Shown: piece after piece, positions 1 to 12,900 of the stretch
Position numbering within the stretch: position 1 is the first letter of the stretch
Layout: the number at the start of each line of letters is the position of its first letter
Assembly (NCBI GenBank): GCA_008921705.1
Contig: VFFE01007128.1
Coordinates: 1,359,095-1,423,094, forward strand
Direction: 5' to 3'
Source of the DNA: Burhinus oedicnemus
Lineage: Eukaryota > Chordata > Aves > Charadriiformes > Burhinidae
DNA length: 64,000 nucleotides
Program-made: the position numbers and the translations under genes
The notes under the pieces: generated by a model
The model's input: only the letters and a program-made list of their open reading frames with translations
What the model was told of the DNA's origin: nothing
Database searches by the model: none

Positions 1-1194
1 AGAAATTTTCAGCACTTAATCAAGATGTGCAGGTCCTCACAGAAGAAGAGCAATTTAAACATCTGTTACTGTCTGCTACAATTTCCATCTTGAGAAATCA
101 GTGTCATAAATTTTTTCAGGAATGGAGCCTGTGTTGTGACTCAGTAGTTGGTTCAAGCTGTACTTAATTAGAGTAAATCAGCACTGCAAATGTCACTTAG
201 TTCTAACTCAGATAGAAATAATGGAGTTCAAATGTAATTCGATTTACAGCTGACGATCACCTTGGGAGGTGCTTTCTAGAAGAGGTTATTCCAGAAGGTT
301 CTTAAACAAGTACTGGGGTTAAACATAATCTGAGAGAATTATAAGGGAATTCTTACTTGCAAGAGGCCGAAAGGTCAAATCAAAGAGGGTTTTTTTCATA
401 GAAAGCTTCTCAATACAAAGGTTGCACTCAGGGAAAATAGTATGATCAGGTACTTATTCCCTAGCAGATTAGACATACAAAACTGTCCCTATTACTAATA
501 AAAATCCAGTTTCAAAATAATGGCTGCAATTTACTTCTTCTCATAGCCAAGATGCCATGTGGTCACAAGGAGAGCTACACTACAGAGACCCACCTGTGGG
601 CTGATGGACCCGTTGTCAAATTATTATTTTCCTACAACTATGTTAAACATCTCCAAAACTTCAATTTTGGTTGAAATGACATTTCACAGATGATCTTTAG
701 GCCACAAATTTGGAAACATTTTCAAAGGAAGTAAAAGTTGAGAATTTTTTTAAAACCTCTCTTGCTTTACTTTTCAGACAATACCCTTGTGTTAACAGTG
801 TGTAGCTGCTTTGCTGAACCCTAGACTCATCAGTAATGGAGCAACTCCAGAGCAATTCACTTCTGCTTTGCTTAAAGTTTAACTTTTTTTTTTTTTTGAG
901 CCTAGTAGGGCAGAAATAGAGCCTCATTGTACTTTAGAAGCATAACAGAAAAGGCCACTCATTGCACATGCTTCAGAGACTGCCTGGTTTTGACTGACAC
1001 CACTAATATTGTGCAGATTGAGGCATTTTCTCTCCTCTGTTGGGACCATTTCAGATGGACCTTTGGCTGATTTCTACCACTGTTGTAGCTTAGCTGTGCA
1101 GATAATTGTAGCACATGAACAAAAACATTTGAAAAAGGTAAAACTATATTGAAAGCATACCACAATATGAAAGCAAATCTTCAACTTGACTTAC
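1..1194. other. non-coding AT-rich stretch
   Basis: I see no recognisable gene, RNA or mobile element here. The open frames are short (under 80 codons) and composition-driven. The only low-complexity feature is a 14-base T run at 884-897. Confidence 0.6.
884..897. repeat. T14 homopolymer
   Basis: Fourteen consecutive T. No flanking duplication or retroposon body is visible, so it reads as a simple homopolymer and not a retroposon tail. Confidence 0.9.
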
Positions 1195-1286
1195 CTTCTC
1201 TGTGGCACATTGGAACACCTTGGCCCCGAAAGGTATCTGGCGCACATTTTGCATGTTAAAGCCAAAGACGGGTCACCTAGCAGGTA
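1195..1286 (-). other. candidate internal exon, unidentified
   Basis: Read on the minus strand, a pyrimidine-rich acceptor (CTCTTTCCTTTCAG) is followed by 92 bases and then a good donor, GAGAAG|GTAAGT. One frame is open throughout, starting YLLGDPSLALTCKMCARYL. A second frame carries a protein-like run, MQNVRQIPFGAKVFQCATEK, but has an in-frame TGA just after an alternative TAG acceptor at 1276/1277. I cannot match either to a known protein. It could be a coding exon, a lncRNA exon or a chance pseudo-exon. The splice-site quality is seen directly; the exon status is inference. Confidence 0.28.
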
Positions 1287-4200
1287 CTGAAAGGAAAGAG
1301 GTACCATATCACTTCTAACTGCTCATGGTCACCCCACAAAAGTCTCTGTTCATGCCTCAGTTTTAACACTTTGATTTTCTTATTATATGCAAAAGAGAGC
1401 ATTGAACAGGGAGCACTTGCAATCTCCCAGCTGGGAATCAGCATCCATGTGGGTGCTGGGTGTTCACGCTCACCCAAGCCTGAGCCTTCCACAGTAACAC
1501 CAGGAACAATCTTACCCGACCCTGTTATATATAGAAAAGTTCAATTCCTTCCCTTTCTTTTTAAACTTGTTTTGTTTTCTTTCATTTATAGCCAGTCAGA
1601 TTGTGCAGTTCTCACAGGGACCTAGCACAGGGCTGGCTGCGTTTCACACCTCCGAGAGAGGCACAGAATTGTTGGGTGACAGGAGCGGGGAGAGACCAGC
1701 CAGAGCAGATGTGCGTGACTGTTCCGTGCTTCTGCCCCAGATTGTAGGAGGCAGTCAGGGAGCAGAGGGAGCAAGGCAGGCTTTGGCCCAGTCTAAAAAC
1801 TGGCCTGTGTTTAAGAGTCATCCAAAGCTCTCATACAAAGGAACTGAGAGCACAGAGAATTGTTTTTCTTGATGCATGACCCTTGCGTCTTGTGTTTCTT
1901 GGGTTCAATACCTACACATAATCTCTTTGGTGATTTGTTACAGTAAACTCTGAATTCGCAAGTTTTTTTAGGGTTTTACTTGTTTTTTCTCTTACTCACA
2001 TTGTCTTTTTTCTTTGATGTTCTGTTTTTCAGTGTTTCAGTTACAGCATTGCAGGCGTCGCCCAGAAATCACAGTGTCTCACTCGGGCGTTACATAACAG
2101 TTGCACGAGATATTGCTGATATTTCCCACTGTTTACAAAGCAGAGTTGGTTTCCTCTTCATGTTTTCCAGTACACAATTGTCAGTTTACAAATGAGCACT
2201 GGCTGAGTCATTTTCGCCGAGCCATCGTCTTTCCACTTGCTGTACCCTAGTCCCAAGCGACAGGGAGCACACGGCAAGAACAGTAATAGCAGAAAAGGCA
2301 GATAATCTGCTGCTGTAGAAGAGGGAAGTTGTTTTGACTTGACGTAAAAGGTTACAAGGTTATTGCAATGCTAATAATAAGTCTTTTAATTTGGCAGTGT
2401 TGATACAGGATTTATTTTTTTAACCGGTTGTTTTCCTTTCAATTTCCAGCATTCATTACTACGAGCTAAATTTTTGGCCACAGTAAACTAATGTTGACTT
2501 CCCTGAAGCTACACTGAACGCTGAGGCCCTCACCCCATATCTGCAGCCATGTATTTGGAAGGGATGCTAGCACTTACCAGAGTTTAAAACTGAAAAAAAG
2601 TTGTTTTTGTTTTGCCTCCTGTGCTGTAACCTCAAGGTGTGACAGAGCATGTGCAGCCTAGTCAAACAGTAGTCAGCTGCACTATTCTGCTCCCGTGACC
2701 CTGAGCGGGTCCCGGATGCAGAGTAGTGATCCTGAGCGAGCCATAGCTAGCTTTTGTGCCATATCCTGACACTGTTCACCAAAGTTTTACCTCTCTTAGC
2801 GTGTCCCTTGCCAGCCCTGGCATAGCCCTTTTATATGCACGTGCTTTGGAAAAGGGGCCAGGTGACATACAAGGGAAGAAATGTGGCCTATGTAGAGTAT
2901 TTATTCTCTTTGTGTCAGTATTTCCTAGCATATGCCATGAAGACAAGTGGATCTGTTTCTCACATATCACAGCTATCCCTCTAAAAGTTTAAAGTAATGA
3001 ACAATAATTTTCCTACGCAATGCTTCTCCAGGCTGTGAAAGAAGACTCCGTCCAGAAAGCCAAGTATGCTAATGTCCTTTCAGACAGCTCTCCACTCCAC
3101 TCTTGTGCATTTCTAATAGGCACAGTAACGATGCAGTACCAAAAACACTACTCTGCCCTTTCAGTGATGGATGTTAACGGTCAGAAATAATCACTGAATC
3201 CATGCTAACTACGAGACGTGCTTATTCCTTTGCAGTCCCAGTAGTGTGTCACACCATGATCCATCGCCATGTCTCATAGAAATGAATTGGTCTTTTCTCT
3301 TTTTTGTTCCTGCACATTAGCAGCCATTTGCATTTCCCTCCAATGAATTTTATAACCGGGTTCAGTGACAGATTCTTTACAGAAAAGGTTTCAGGTTTTC
3401 CAAGGCACAGTGGAGGAGGAAGGATGTCACACAGGGGGCTTCACTATTGCTGTGATGCTGTCTGGGTTGCAGTGAACTGAAAAAGTTTTCATTCTAAAGG
3501 CTCGGCTTTGAAAGAGCGATTTCACCTTCTGAGTTGCTAATGAGGTAACTACATTCATGCCAAATTGATACTGGTACTGCAAACTAAAAAGTGACATGAA
3601 ACAACTGTGTTTGACATTACAGTTTCCACTTACAAAAGGGTTTCCTCCTCAGTTCCTAGAAACTTGCATGGAATAAGCAAAGTCGCAGTAGCACATCTCT
3701 GAGTGCCCCAGCATCCTTGTTTGTTACACATTTTTCTCACAGTTTGCTCTGAGACTGCATGGATGAAAAGTGCAAGATAGAAATAGACGTCCTCATTGAC
3801 ACTGTTCTCCCAGTATTTTTTCCTCAGCTGATGACCGGACATTTGACCTTAAATGAGACCAGTCCAGGCACACTGAACATTCGCTCCACCTGACTGCTTT
3901 GTTTGGTTAGGGTTTTGCCTTGTTTTCTTTAATTTTCAAGAACCCTTGGATAACTTCATAAAAAAAAATAAATAAATCAGAAGTAATAAACTAGCTCCAG
4001 CTTACACATGCACAATTATAACTGTATTAATGACACGGTTTCTTTTTCTGCTGTGATAAAAGAGCTGTCAGCATCTAAGTATTATTATAATATCTGAGTA
4101 TTTTGCCATTATAAGCATTGCATAAGGAACTCCTTGCATAACCAAACAGGACTTTGGGTCACATCAGTGTTTTATCCAGGTGACTCACTTCAGTCTCCCT

Positions 4201-6720
4201 TCCACACACTTCACTCTCTTCTCTTTTGTATCTGAGTAGCTCTGTTAAATGGGACACTTTATTATATTTTTCAATACATTAAATATTTCATTATGTATTT
4301 TCCCTATCCCTCATTACTGTCCATTTCATGCTGTTTCAAATTATTTCCCCTCATACATGCTCAGAACATCCTGTGAACTTCTGGTGCCTGAGTCCATCAG
4401 TGACACGCATGGCTGAAAGCACCCCTTTAACACACTGCCCTGAACATTTCCAGCCAATAAAATCAGCCATATCCTGCTGCACGCAATTGCTGGAAGATGA
4501 TTAAATTGCATTGCCTAATCTTTTCTCACAATCCATATTGCAATTTTCTTTGAGGCACAGCCTTCCCTCCAGCACCACCACCTTTCTAGCAATCCACTTT
4601 GCCATTACTCCAAACCTGCAGTGACAGCAAAGTTTGAGTGTTGCATTAGGTAATACAGCAGGTAATGAAAATTGTGCCTGTCTTGATCACTTCTGTCTCA
4701 GCGTTAGCAATACGCCTACACCTTTATGGATTCATCTAACACCAGATTACTTGTACTGAGCCATGGTCAGAGTATTTGTATGTGGTTCACCAGGACCTCG
4801 GTTGACATGGTGCCAGCCCTTCCCTGTTCTCAGATAGTTTGACCTCTGCTTTTGTAGAAGCAAGCCAGGAGAAAGGCACAGCCAAAGGATCTAGCTGTGT
4901 CACAAGCAGCTGTTATACAGGATCAGAGGAGGCAACAGAAATTGCTTTCATGTTTCATGAACTGTATTCAAGCTGTTTGCAAGATGGGAGCAGTGAGCCA
5001 GCATTGGGCACTGTTTCCTTAGGAACAGTCAGGAACGCTAATATGTTTGGATTACAAGGTGGCTTGGGTTACGTGACAGTCATGTGGGCACTCGCTGCGA
5101 TTTATCATCCATAACTGCATTTGTGATCTCCTAACAAATGGCTTTCAACTTAATCTTCTCCTTAACAATTATGAACTCATTCACTGGTGGTTACCAGTGT
5201 TTCCTGGCTTCTTGCCAGCTTTGAAGAAGATGAAATAGTTCAGTCTAATGGAGCAGGCATTTTTGGCAGGAAAAAATATGCTACCCTTTTTGCAATGGGT
5301 TATTCATCCTATTACCTGCTTTCTTTAGGTACAATGGTGGTCTGCAAAGCGGGAAGTGCCAAGCCCAGATTTGGCAGAGAAGGCAGCAAATATAACCCAT
5401 GGCTTCCTTAGAAGAACTACGCTGGGAGTTAGGAATCAAAGATGACTGTCTATTCAGCCTAGCAGGCAGAGCCCACCTCCATGTTGTTCACTGTATTGAG
5501 CCCACGTGAAGTAGTCTATTTAATGTATAAAAAAGGGAAGCCTTTTTTGAGTTCTGAACCTGATCTATGAGTCTGCAGTTAAGTATCTTTCTTTTACAGA
5601 CAAAGGAAATTTTGCCTGAAGATTGTTGGATTTGCTTCATAGTAAAGTGGTTTTCATTTAAGATGTCTTTGTGTGTTGACAGCCTTGTCTGAAGGTTGTT
5701 TCATTGTATTCTCCTTGACCAAATGCTATTCACAATACAGTGGATGTCATGACCCAGTAATCCCATTCAATGAAATTTAATGTCTCCTGACTAGCTATCA
5801 AAGAGAGGTCCCATTCAAACAATTATCAGACCGCAGCATTCAACTTGTGACTAGTATCAAATCAGAAATGACTCTTACTTTCCTCCTTCTATTCACCTTG
5901 AGTGAATGTTAAATTGATTAACAGATCTAGATATCAAAGTTCTGATAATCTGCACACAGACTATTATAAAGGCAAAAAATAATTTCTGATGGGTACATTT
6001 AATCCACCTCATAAGCCATCTTGTTAATTCTCTTGTCCCTTGAACTGTCTAAAGCTGATGATGTTGAACATTTGTCTCCCCAAAATAATTAACTCTTATC
6101 AAAATCCACTATGCTTCATTTACTCAACCATAACAAGCTGTTGCTCGCAACACACAGTTTGCCTTTGATATCAGAAACATGAAAATGATGTGAAAGAAGG
6201 AGGCTTTAGATCTCTATGTGAAATTTAATCTTAGCCTTGCAATACCCGTATCTTGGTATCTTCCTAACTTGCTACCGTGGCCTTGAGGGAGTTTCCAGAC
6301 AAGGTAATGGGCTTAACAACGTGGTGCACAAAAAAAACCCAGTATCTTCTGTCAGCTTCTGTTTGGAGTACCAAAGGAAGCACCTGGCTGGGACCTACAT
6401 CCAGACCAGGGAGAAACATGACCTTCCATGCAGGATCCACAGCTACCAAAGCACTCCTAAATATGGGAGCATTACTCAGACTAACTCTCTCATAGGAAGA
6501 GGTGGTGAAACTTTTGTTCTTTCCATTTCTCAGCCCACTGATCAGAACTCTTAGCTGGGATATGGAAAATTCCATTCTGGGTACTTTTGATATAGAATTT
6601 GGCATGGACATTTGGACTGGTATTTCCTGTTTCCCAGGGGAATGACTTCAGTTTGTGCATTTGTCAAAGAGCTTGGGTGGTAAAGCTGCTTACTATGATT
6701 TGTGCAGGACTAATCTGACT
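1287..6720. other. non-coding stretch, no supported gene
   Basis: This is about 5.4 kb of AT-rich sequence with scattered open frames of up to 91 codons (for example 4839-5114), none with recognisable protein character. A short open frame follows an AG at about 3034 and runs about 50 codons, but the acceptor context is weak and there is no good donor. No RNA gene or mobile element is evident. Confidence 0.55.
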
Positions 6721-6821
6721 ATATTGGGAAAAAGGGAGCAGCTTCAGCAGAATAATGGGTACCACAAGATTACGTGTAAGGAGACACTCTTTTCTTGAAG
6801 CTGCTCCACTTTTCCCAATAT
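6721..6821. repeat. 26 bp imperfect inverted repeat with 49-nt loop
   Basis: Bases 6721-6746 (ATATTGGGAAAAAGGGAGCA and six more) are the reverse complement of 6796-6821, apart from two adjacent mismatches at 6733-6734 against 6808-6809. That gives 12 pairs, 2 mismatches and 12 pairs around a loop at 6747-6795. I checked the pairing base by base. The outer flanks (6720 and 6822) do not pair, so the arms are sharply bounded. It could be a small non-autonomous DNA transposon with 26 bp terminal inverted repeats, a transcribed hairpin such as a microRNA-like precursor, or a chance palindrome. The last is unlikely at this length. No target-site duplication is obvious at the ends. Confidence 0.85.
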
Positions 6822-9763
6822 TAAATACTCATGGAGTTATGGAGAAAAATACAACTGATAAATGAGCTGTTAGGCCCTCTGCAAGGCTGGGGATGGGAGA
6901 AATTACCTGATCAGTGGGATACTCTCTGGATTTAAGTAATCATATGCCTAGTCTACAAGAGAAATTGAGATGCCCAGATATCTTTTTTTGATGGGAATTT
7001 AAGCATCCCAACAGATGGTTTTTTTGATGTGAGTTTCATACCTGCACAGTTGAGATCTGATGTGGGTGAACCACCTAACGACTAAGAAGGTGATCTACTC
7101 TTTATCGTCAATACATCAATACAGCAAGAAAAGCTATGAGGTTTCTAATGTTGCAGTGTCCAAAATGAGCAAAGGCTATTGACTTTATTGCCAAAAAAGT
7201 CTCCAAGCATTTTTGGACAGGGAAGATTATTAAAGTCTGTGCAATGATGACAGCACAACATGGGTAATTTATTGCAGCCTGCCTTAAATGCCCTGGGAAG
7301 TCAAAAGAAAAGGCATTCTGCACTGACTTTACTCAAGGATCACATGCAGCTGCTGTGTGTTTCCAAACAGCTGCAACATTTGTCCAAGGAAGATGCAGTA
7401 ATCTGTTTAGTGTCTGCATATTTGTCTGAAGAGGGCTTAAGAAACTGTTGTGATGATCAGCACTTTTAAAAAGTACCTAACTATGGGCCTATTCCTCCTC
7501 CATGTCTCACACTGCAGAGACCTCAAACACACATCTAGTCTAATAGAAACCTAAATACCCAGTGACGGTAACATACACAAATACTCAGCACTACCGAGAA
7601 ATATACTCACCACTGTGGTAAAAGGTGCTAAAGCAATAAAGCTTCCATGGGTTTCAATGCACAGAGGTCACACTTCAGCCCTTTTCAAAATTTTCTTCTC
7701 CAAAGTCTATTAATACCTGCAGTTACCATCCAACTGTTCTTCAATAGCTTATGGTGACTTGTAACAGCCTTATATTTATTCACATGGAGAATTTCAGGTA
7801 CAATATTCATGGTTGCCTGCTGTCTCAGAGCTGAGTCTCTCTGAACATTGGTCAGCCAGTCTTTGTAGCTGCAGTGAAGTTTATCATTGGCAGCTCCCTG
7901 CCAAAGTTGAAAAATGATCCACTGCTCCTGGTGTCAGTGATGCCAAGCAGGTGCCCTATTACCTTTTCCTACTGGGTCAGTGTCCAAGTGTTCCAACAGA
8001 GAGGAAGGCAGCGTGGTCACTCAGGTCCATTTCCACCCTTCAAGTGTGATGTTCCAGCATCAGGTTAACCTCAGACACCTTAGGTCAGAGCTCTTCCACC
8101 AAGCTTTCCTTCCAGGAGCTTGTACCCACCTATCTCCATCTGTCCTCTCCCAGGCTGATGGGCTCTGAAATAAACCTCAGCCTGTCTCTTGTGACCTCTT
8201 CCTTGGTGGGACAAGGCATGGCACCCATTTCAGTGCCTCCGTCAGCTGGTTTACAGGGTCCAGGATGTATTTAGTGCTGGGACCAGAGATCCTGTCACAC
8301 AGAGTCGGGGACAGACCCCTTGTACAAGCTTGGAGGCAAAGCCAAGTGACAGCATGGGTTTACTAGAGGGTTGAGACAAGGGTGGTCCTCCCAATCACAG
8401 CATGAGGCAGTTCAGTGCTTCAGCTTGAGTGACACTTGTGGAATCTGGCTCTGCAAAATACTTGGGGATTAGAAGGCTACACAGTGGTGAAACAGTAAGC
8501 ATTATGATAAACACAGTTTCTTAGATTCCTGGAATTAGTTGGGTTTTTTTCTAGAGTGCCCAAGACAGATGCTACAAAAAACAGAAGTCTGTGAAAACAC
8601 TTAATAAAACGTGACTGTAATAGCTGAACTACAGATTGTGGTAATTAATTGTAGGGGTAAGAACAGGGAAAAAAATCAGCAAAGTAAAACATTCTTTTAA
8701 AGGTTAAATAAATCTAAATGTGAGTGAATAAAATATTTAAATGAAGACTTCAAACAAATTAGTGTCTTTTACCTTTTGGGTTATGTAAACACCACATGTA
8801 TTTTACAACTTTAACAAACTTTACAATTTTATGGTGGTGCATAAATGCAGTACATGTTGAAGCTAATGAAATAATTGCCCATGTACATATGTAAACCACC
8901 CTAGAACAGCTAAAGTTAAAGCAATTAATGAAGATCTTAAAGACAGACACAAGCGCATGCAAAACAAACCAAGAAATAAGGTAGTTTATAGATATTAAGT
9001 ATTAGTAATTGTTTGCTACAAGTTCCAAACCACTTAGAAAGCCACTCTGCAACTCTGCCATATGGATTTATTGTCACCCTCATTCCTTCGGCATCACCAG
9101 AAAAATCGATAGACACTTGCCTAATATGATCATATAAATTTTCTTGGGAACAAAGTCTGTATATTACTGAATCTAGCAGAATGGATGGGCTATTATTTCT
9201 TCAATTCCTTATTTAGCAAAGGCAGTTTTATCCACAGGCCTGGTACAAGGAACTTATATTGACAAGATCGCTGTAGTGCGACTATATATTTCAACAGTTC
9301 TCAAGCTGTTATAGATCACTGCCTCCAAAAGCAAACAAACAAATGAAAAAAAACAAACCCCAGCAAACCCCAAGATGTGGATGGTAAGACTGTTTTGTTG
9401 TCTTCTGCAGCAAATGGCAGAAAGTAACCTCATACAAAGTTTTACCTTTGCTTTGGGTTGTGACGGATGTGAATGTCATTACGCTGTGAAGAGAAAGGAA
9501 GAACCTGAAAATAACAATGGGCATTAGCAGATCTTTGGATGCATAATCTCAGCCTTAAGGCTGAGTTGCAGTAATTAAATAAGCAGGATTTCAGTATGGG
9601 ATTTGCTGTGGAGTCACGTTTCCATCCTGGCCCTAACAAAAATGAGTGGGGTTTTTCTAATGGATTCCTGTAGGACCTCAATGCTGTAAAGCAGCTTATT
9701 AGTTCTGTTATTCAGCAAAGTATTCTGGCATAATTAAAGGCTCCTTTAGGCCTCTTTCCTTAC
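6822..9763. other. non-coding stretch, no supported gene
   Basis: AT-rich sequence, especially 8500-9000, with no open frame above about 80 codons. The 7870-8450 part is more GC-balanced and has short overlapping open frames without protein-like character. No RNA gene or transposon is recognised. Confidence 0.55.
6976..7036. repeat. short imperfect direct repeat around T7-GATG
   Basis: Two copies of about 24 bases share the order AGAT, T-run, GATG, purine-rich, TTT, at 6976-7000 and 7013-7036. It is probably low-complexity drift and may be coincidental. Confidence 0.35.
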
Positions 9764-9900
9764 CAAGCCTCACGTCCTCACCAGCTGGCTCAGAAGCTGC
9801 AGCCAGCAATCCCCGTTGGACACTGGGAGCAATGCTGGTTACTATCCCACTGATACTCATGGCCTTTGCTCCTTCCAGGGCTCCCTGGAGATAGCCACTC
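9764..9900 (-). other. candidate internal exon, unidentified
   Basis: On the minus strand, ATATCAG is followed by 137 bases and a good donor, GGCTTG|GTAAGG. The open frame across it has unusually protein-like composition: GYLQGALEGAKAMSISGIVT, then further Ser/Ala/Gly-rich residues with few Leu/Phe/Cys artefacts. The frame continues upstream to an ATG in the putative intron (9917). The acceptor is weak because it lacks a long pyrimidine tract. The plus strand here is also open over more than 100 codons, which lowers the value of the open frame. I do not recognise the peptide. Confidence 0.25.
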
Positions 9901-12900
9901 CTGATATCAATGTCCATATGCTTGACTTACAGTTGTTGTTGGCCTGGGGAGGAAGACATGGGCCAAATTCACTGGCAAGTAAGCCAAGGGAGGTCAGACA
10001 AAACCATCTCACCCCTTTCAGCTCAGCCCTAAAACGTGGCACTGAGCTAAAGAAACCAGTGCAGCAGCCATGTATGGGCTTTCATGCCACAGTCCTTGGA
10101 CATCCATCACCACCATTTAAGGGTGTACTGAGGGCTCACAGCTGGGCTGGAGGCAGGGAAAAGCCAGGAGTGAGTACTTGTCCAGGCCAGCAAACTCTGT
10201 ACCTTGAACTGCTCTAACCGAAGCCAGCCCCACAGGCAGAGGAAAGTATCTCGACTATCCCAGCTGGCAAACATATTTTTTTTCCTTTTGAGAAAAAAAG
10301 TAAAATATCATTAATTAAAAAGTATTTAAAATATCATTCAGCATTTGTTTGGGTTGATTGTTATAACAGCATCGTGTGGTTGATGGATCCCTGGAGTACA
10401 TGAGCCATTTGCTGCTGTAGAAAGGTATTTCTGCCCTGCCATTCTCCTCCTACTCTCTTGACTGCACTGACAGATCTAATCAGATACTTAATTGTGTTCT
10501 TTCAAAAGTGAACAGGAAAGGCATTTAATGACCAGTGAAGACATTTCCAAAGGAAAACATCACTTTCTCCTGAAAAAAAAACCAAAAAACAGTATTAGCT
10601 CTCTTTGGGACTGTTACTGAGAATGAATGGCTGTAAATGTGGATTGCAGATGATTTATTCTATATCCTAGGATTTTGGGGATGAGTCATATTACCGTAGC
10701 AGACAATGGCTGGACAAATAAAAAAAATCTGCTTCTGCTAGAAGAAAGAAATATATAGCACAAAAAAAGAGTTCTTTAGTCCACTGATAAAAACAAATAC
10801 GTATTCAAAAGAATTGTAGGTATTTTTCACACTGGTTTTGTAGCAACTGTGTAATATGTACACATTATGTTTGCATTTTATATATCTGTATGCATATATA
10901 AAAACTGTACTTTTTTAAAAACTAAGTACTAATGTCTGGCACGTCCTCAAGCCCTGGATCACTTCTGGACAGAAAGAAGACAAACCCTAGAAACCTGCCT
11001 ACTTTGGATCTGGTTTCTGACACTCCTTGATGGATAACAGGTAACAGTGTCATTTTTAAGAGGCCTTCAGCAGAGATAAAAACCTGTATATTAACTGCCA
11101 TATTTCTGTGCTATATCAGAGAAAGTAAGAGACAAGCTTTGGCTGAAAAAAAGTTACCCTCTTGGCATGTGCTGATATCAAGGAATATTAAGTATTTTCT
11201 TCCAGCTCACTGAGCCCTCAGAGATTTAAGGCAGACTGGTATAGCTGCCCACAGCAAGGTAATACATAGGACAGGCTCTTTCTGAAAGAAGTCTGGGAGA
11301 CAGCCAGCCTGAAGAAAAATGCTGAGCTAAATTCAACGCATATTATTTTTCATTTCTCTACTCATTGAAACAGACTTTAGGAAAGGAAAGTGAATTTAAG
11401 TTCTGCAGTGTGTGAAGTACATATTTGATAAGAGGTTGAATCAGGTGACTGTTAGAAAGTACAGCAGATGCTCAGTAACATTATCTATCCTAAAACAAGT
11501 CTGAGTTGTAGGAATGACAGTCCATGAAGCCACTAAAAGCAAAACCGAGGAACTGTATTTCAAAATGGGAAATTGGTAAAAAACATAGCAAGACACTTTT
11601 GTAAGTGTGGTCCTTAGTATGAAATTACTTGAACAAATTTTCCTCAGTCTGAAAAGTGCCATGTCATTAAAAGTAATATAGATTTGTGGACAACTGCCAG
11701 CCATAGTTTGCTCAGGATAAAGAAAAGCAATGCAGAATTATACTCCATCATTCACCAGACATCTTAACCTCCTTTTACTTAAATAGAAGCCCATCGTAAC
11801 ATTACAGAATACTTTAAAAATGTTCTGTAATTAGTTTCCAGAAATAAATTAGCTAACAGTGGATGAATCACAGACTTTTTTTTCTGCACACCCCAGGCCG
11901 ATCAACCCTCAAAGATACTTGAACCTGGAAAAGCCACAATTGAATGCAGTGTTATAGCCTTGCCAGCCCTGTACAACTTTCTCATAATCAGGTCCTGGCT
12001 TTCATTCCTTCTTCTTGTCGTCTCCAAAAACATCCACTCCCATTGGCATGATATTTGTCTTGCTTTTTCAGGACTGATGTGGAAGTACGGCAGGGCTGTG
12101 CATGGCTGAACTCAGCTTCCAGCTCCCTTTGAAGTCAAGAGAATGGCAGACTGTGCGCCTTAGAGTATTTCTCTTATTGCATTCCCCAAATCAGTGCTGC
12201 TTGCGAGCTTGCCAACACTAAGCAGTTACTAGTTCAGCGTACAGGACAGCAGCAGCTGCTGGACACATGCCAGTTCTGTTAAATATCAACAGCACCACCA
12301 CCTGAAGCCACCAAGAACACAGCAGAACTCAGAGGAAAGTGCCACAAACTCATCTATATGTTTATATCCTGTGCTGCTGTTGGCAAGCTGCAATAATCAC
12401 ATAATGAGCTATTCAAAGCAAGGCTGACAAGAAAGCAACTCCAAATAAAATGCAGCTAGGAGTAGAGGCGAATGCAAACTTCCAGGTGACTGTCCCCCTT
12501 TGGGGTTTGTTGCCGGTTTTCTACTTTACTTCTCAAATAACTTTACTGCTGCTTTGAAAACCTCTGATGCTGTTACAGCTGAAGTACTAATCAGCAGTTT
12601 ACTTGTCCTGGTTTGGGCCAACAGTGGAAACACTGGCTGGTTTGTTTCTGACAAAGGTTGTAAAGACAGACCTCTGGGCTGGGGAGCACAGAGCACTTCA
12701 GCTTTGCTTTTGGAGAGCAGTGAAGGTTGGCTTTTGATGTACAACTGCTTCCATCACGGATTTTGATACAGGGCCTCCAGCCTACAAAGTTGCATCCATG
12801 ATTATGGAAATAAAGCCATAGGATGGGTATAGGACTTTGGCAATACATCTGAATGAGTTAACTGAAGTTCTTCCACCTCCGTTGCTGCCCAGTGGCTGCA

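Noticed and set aside
1567..1872. 101-codon plus-strand frame behind a TTTATAG acceptor-like site
   Set aside because: No usable donor, Gln/Gly/Ser-rich composition from a GC-richer patch, and the minus strand is open as well.
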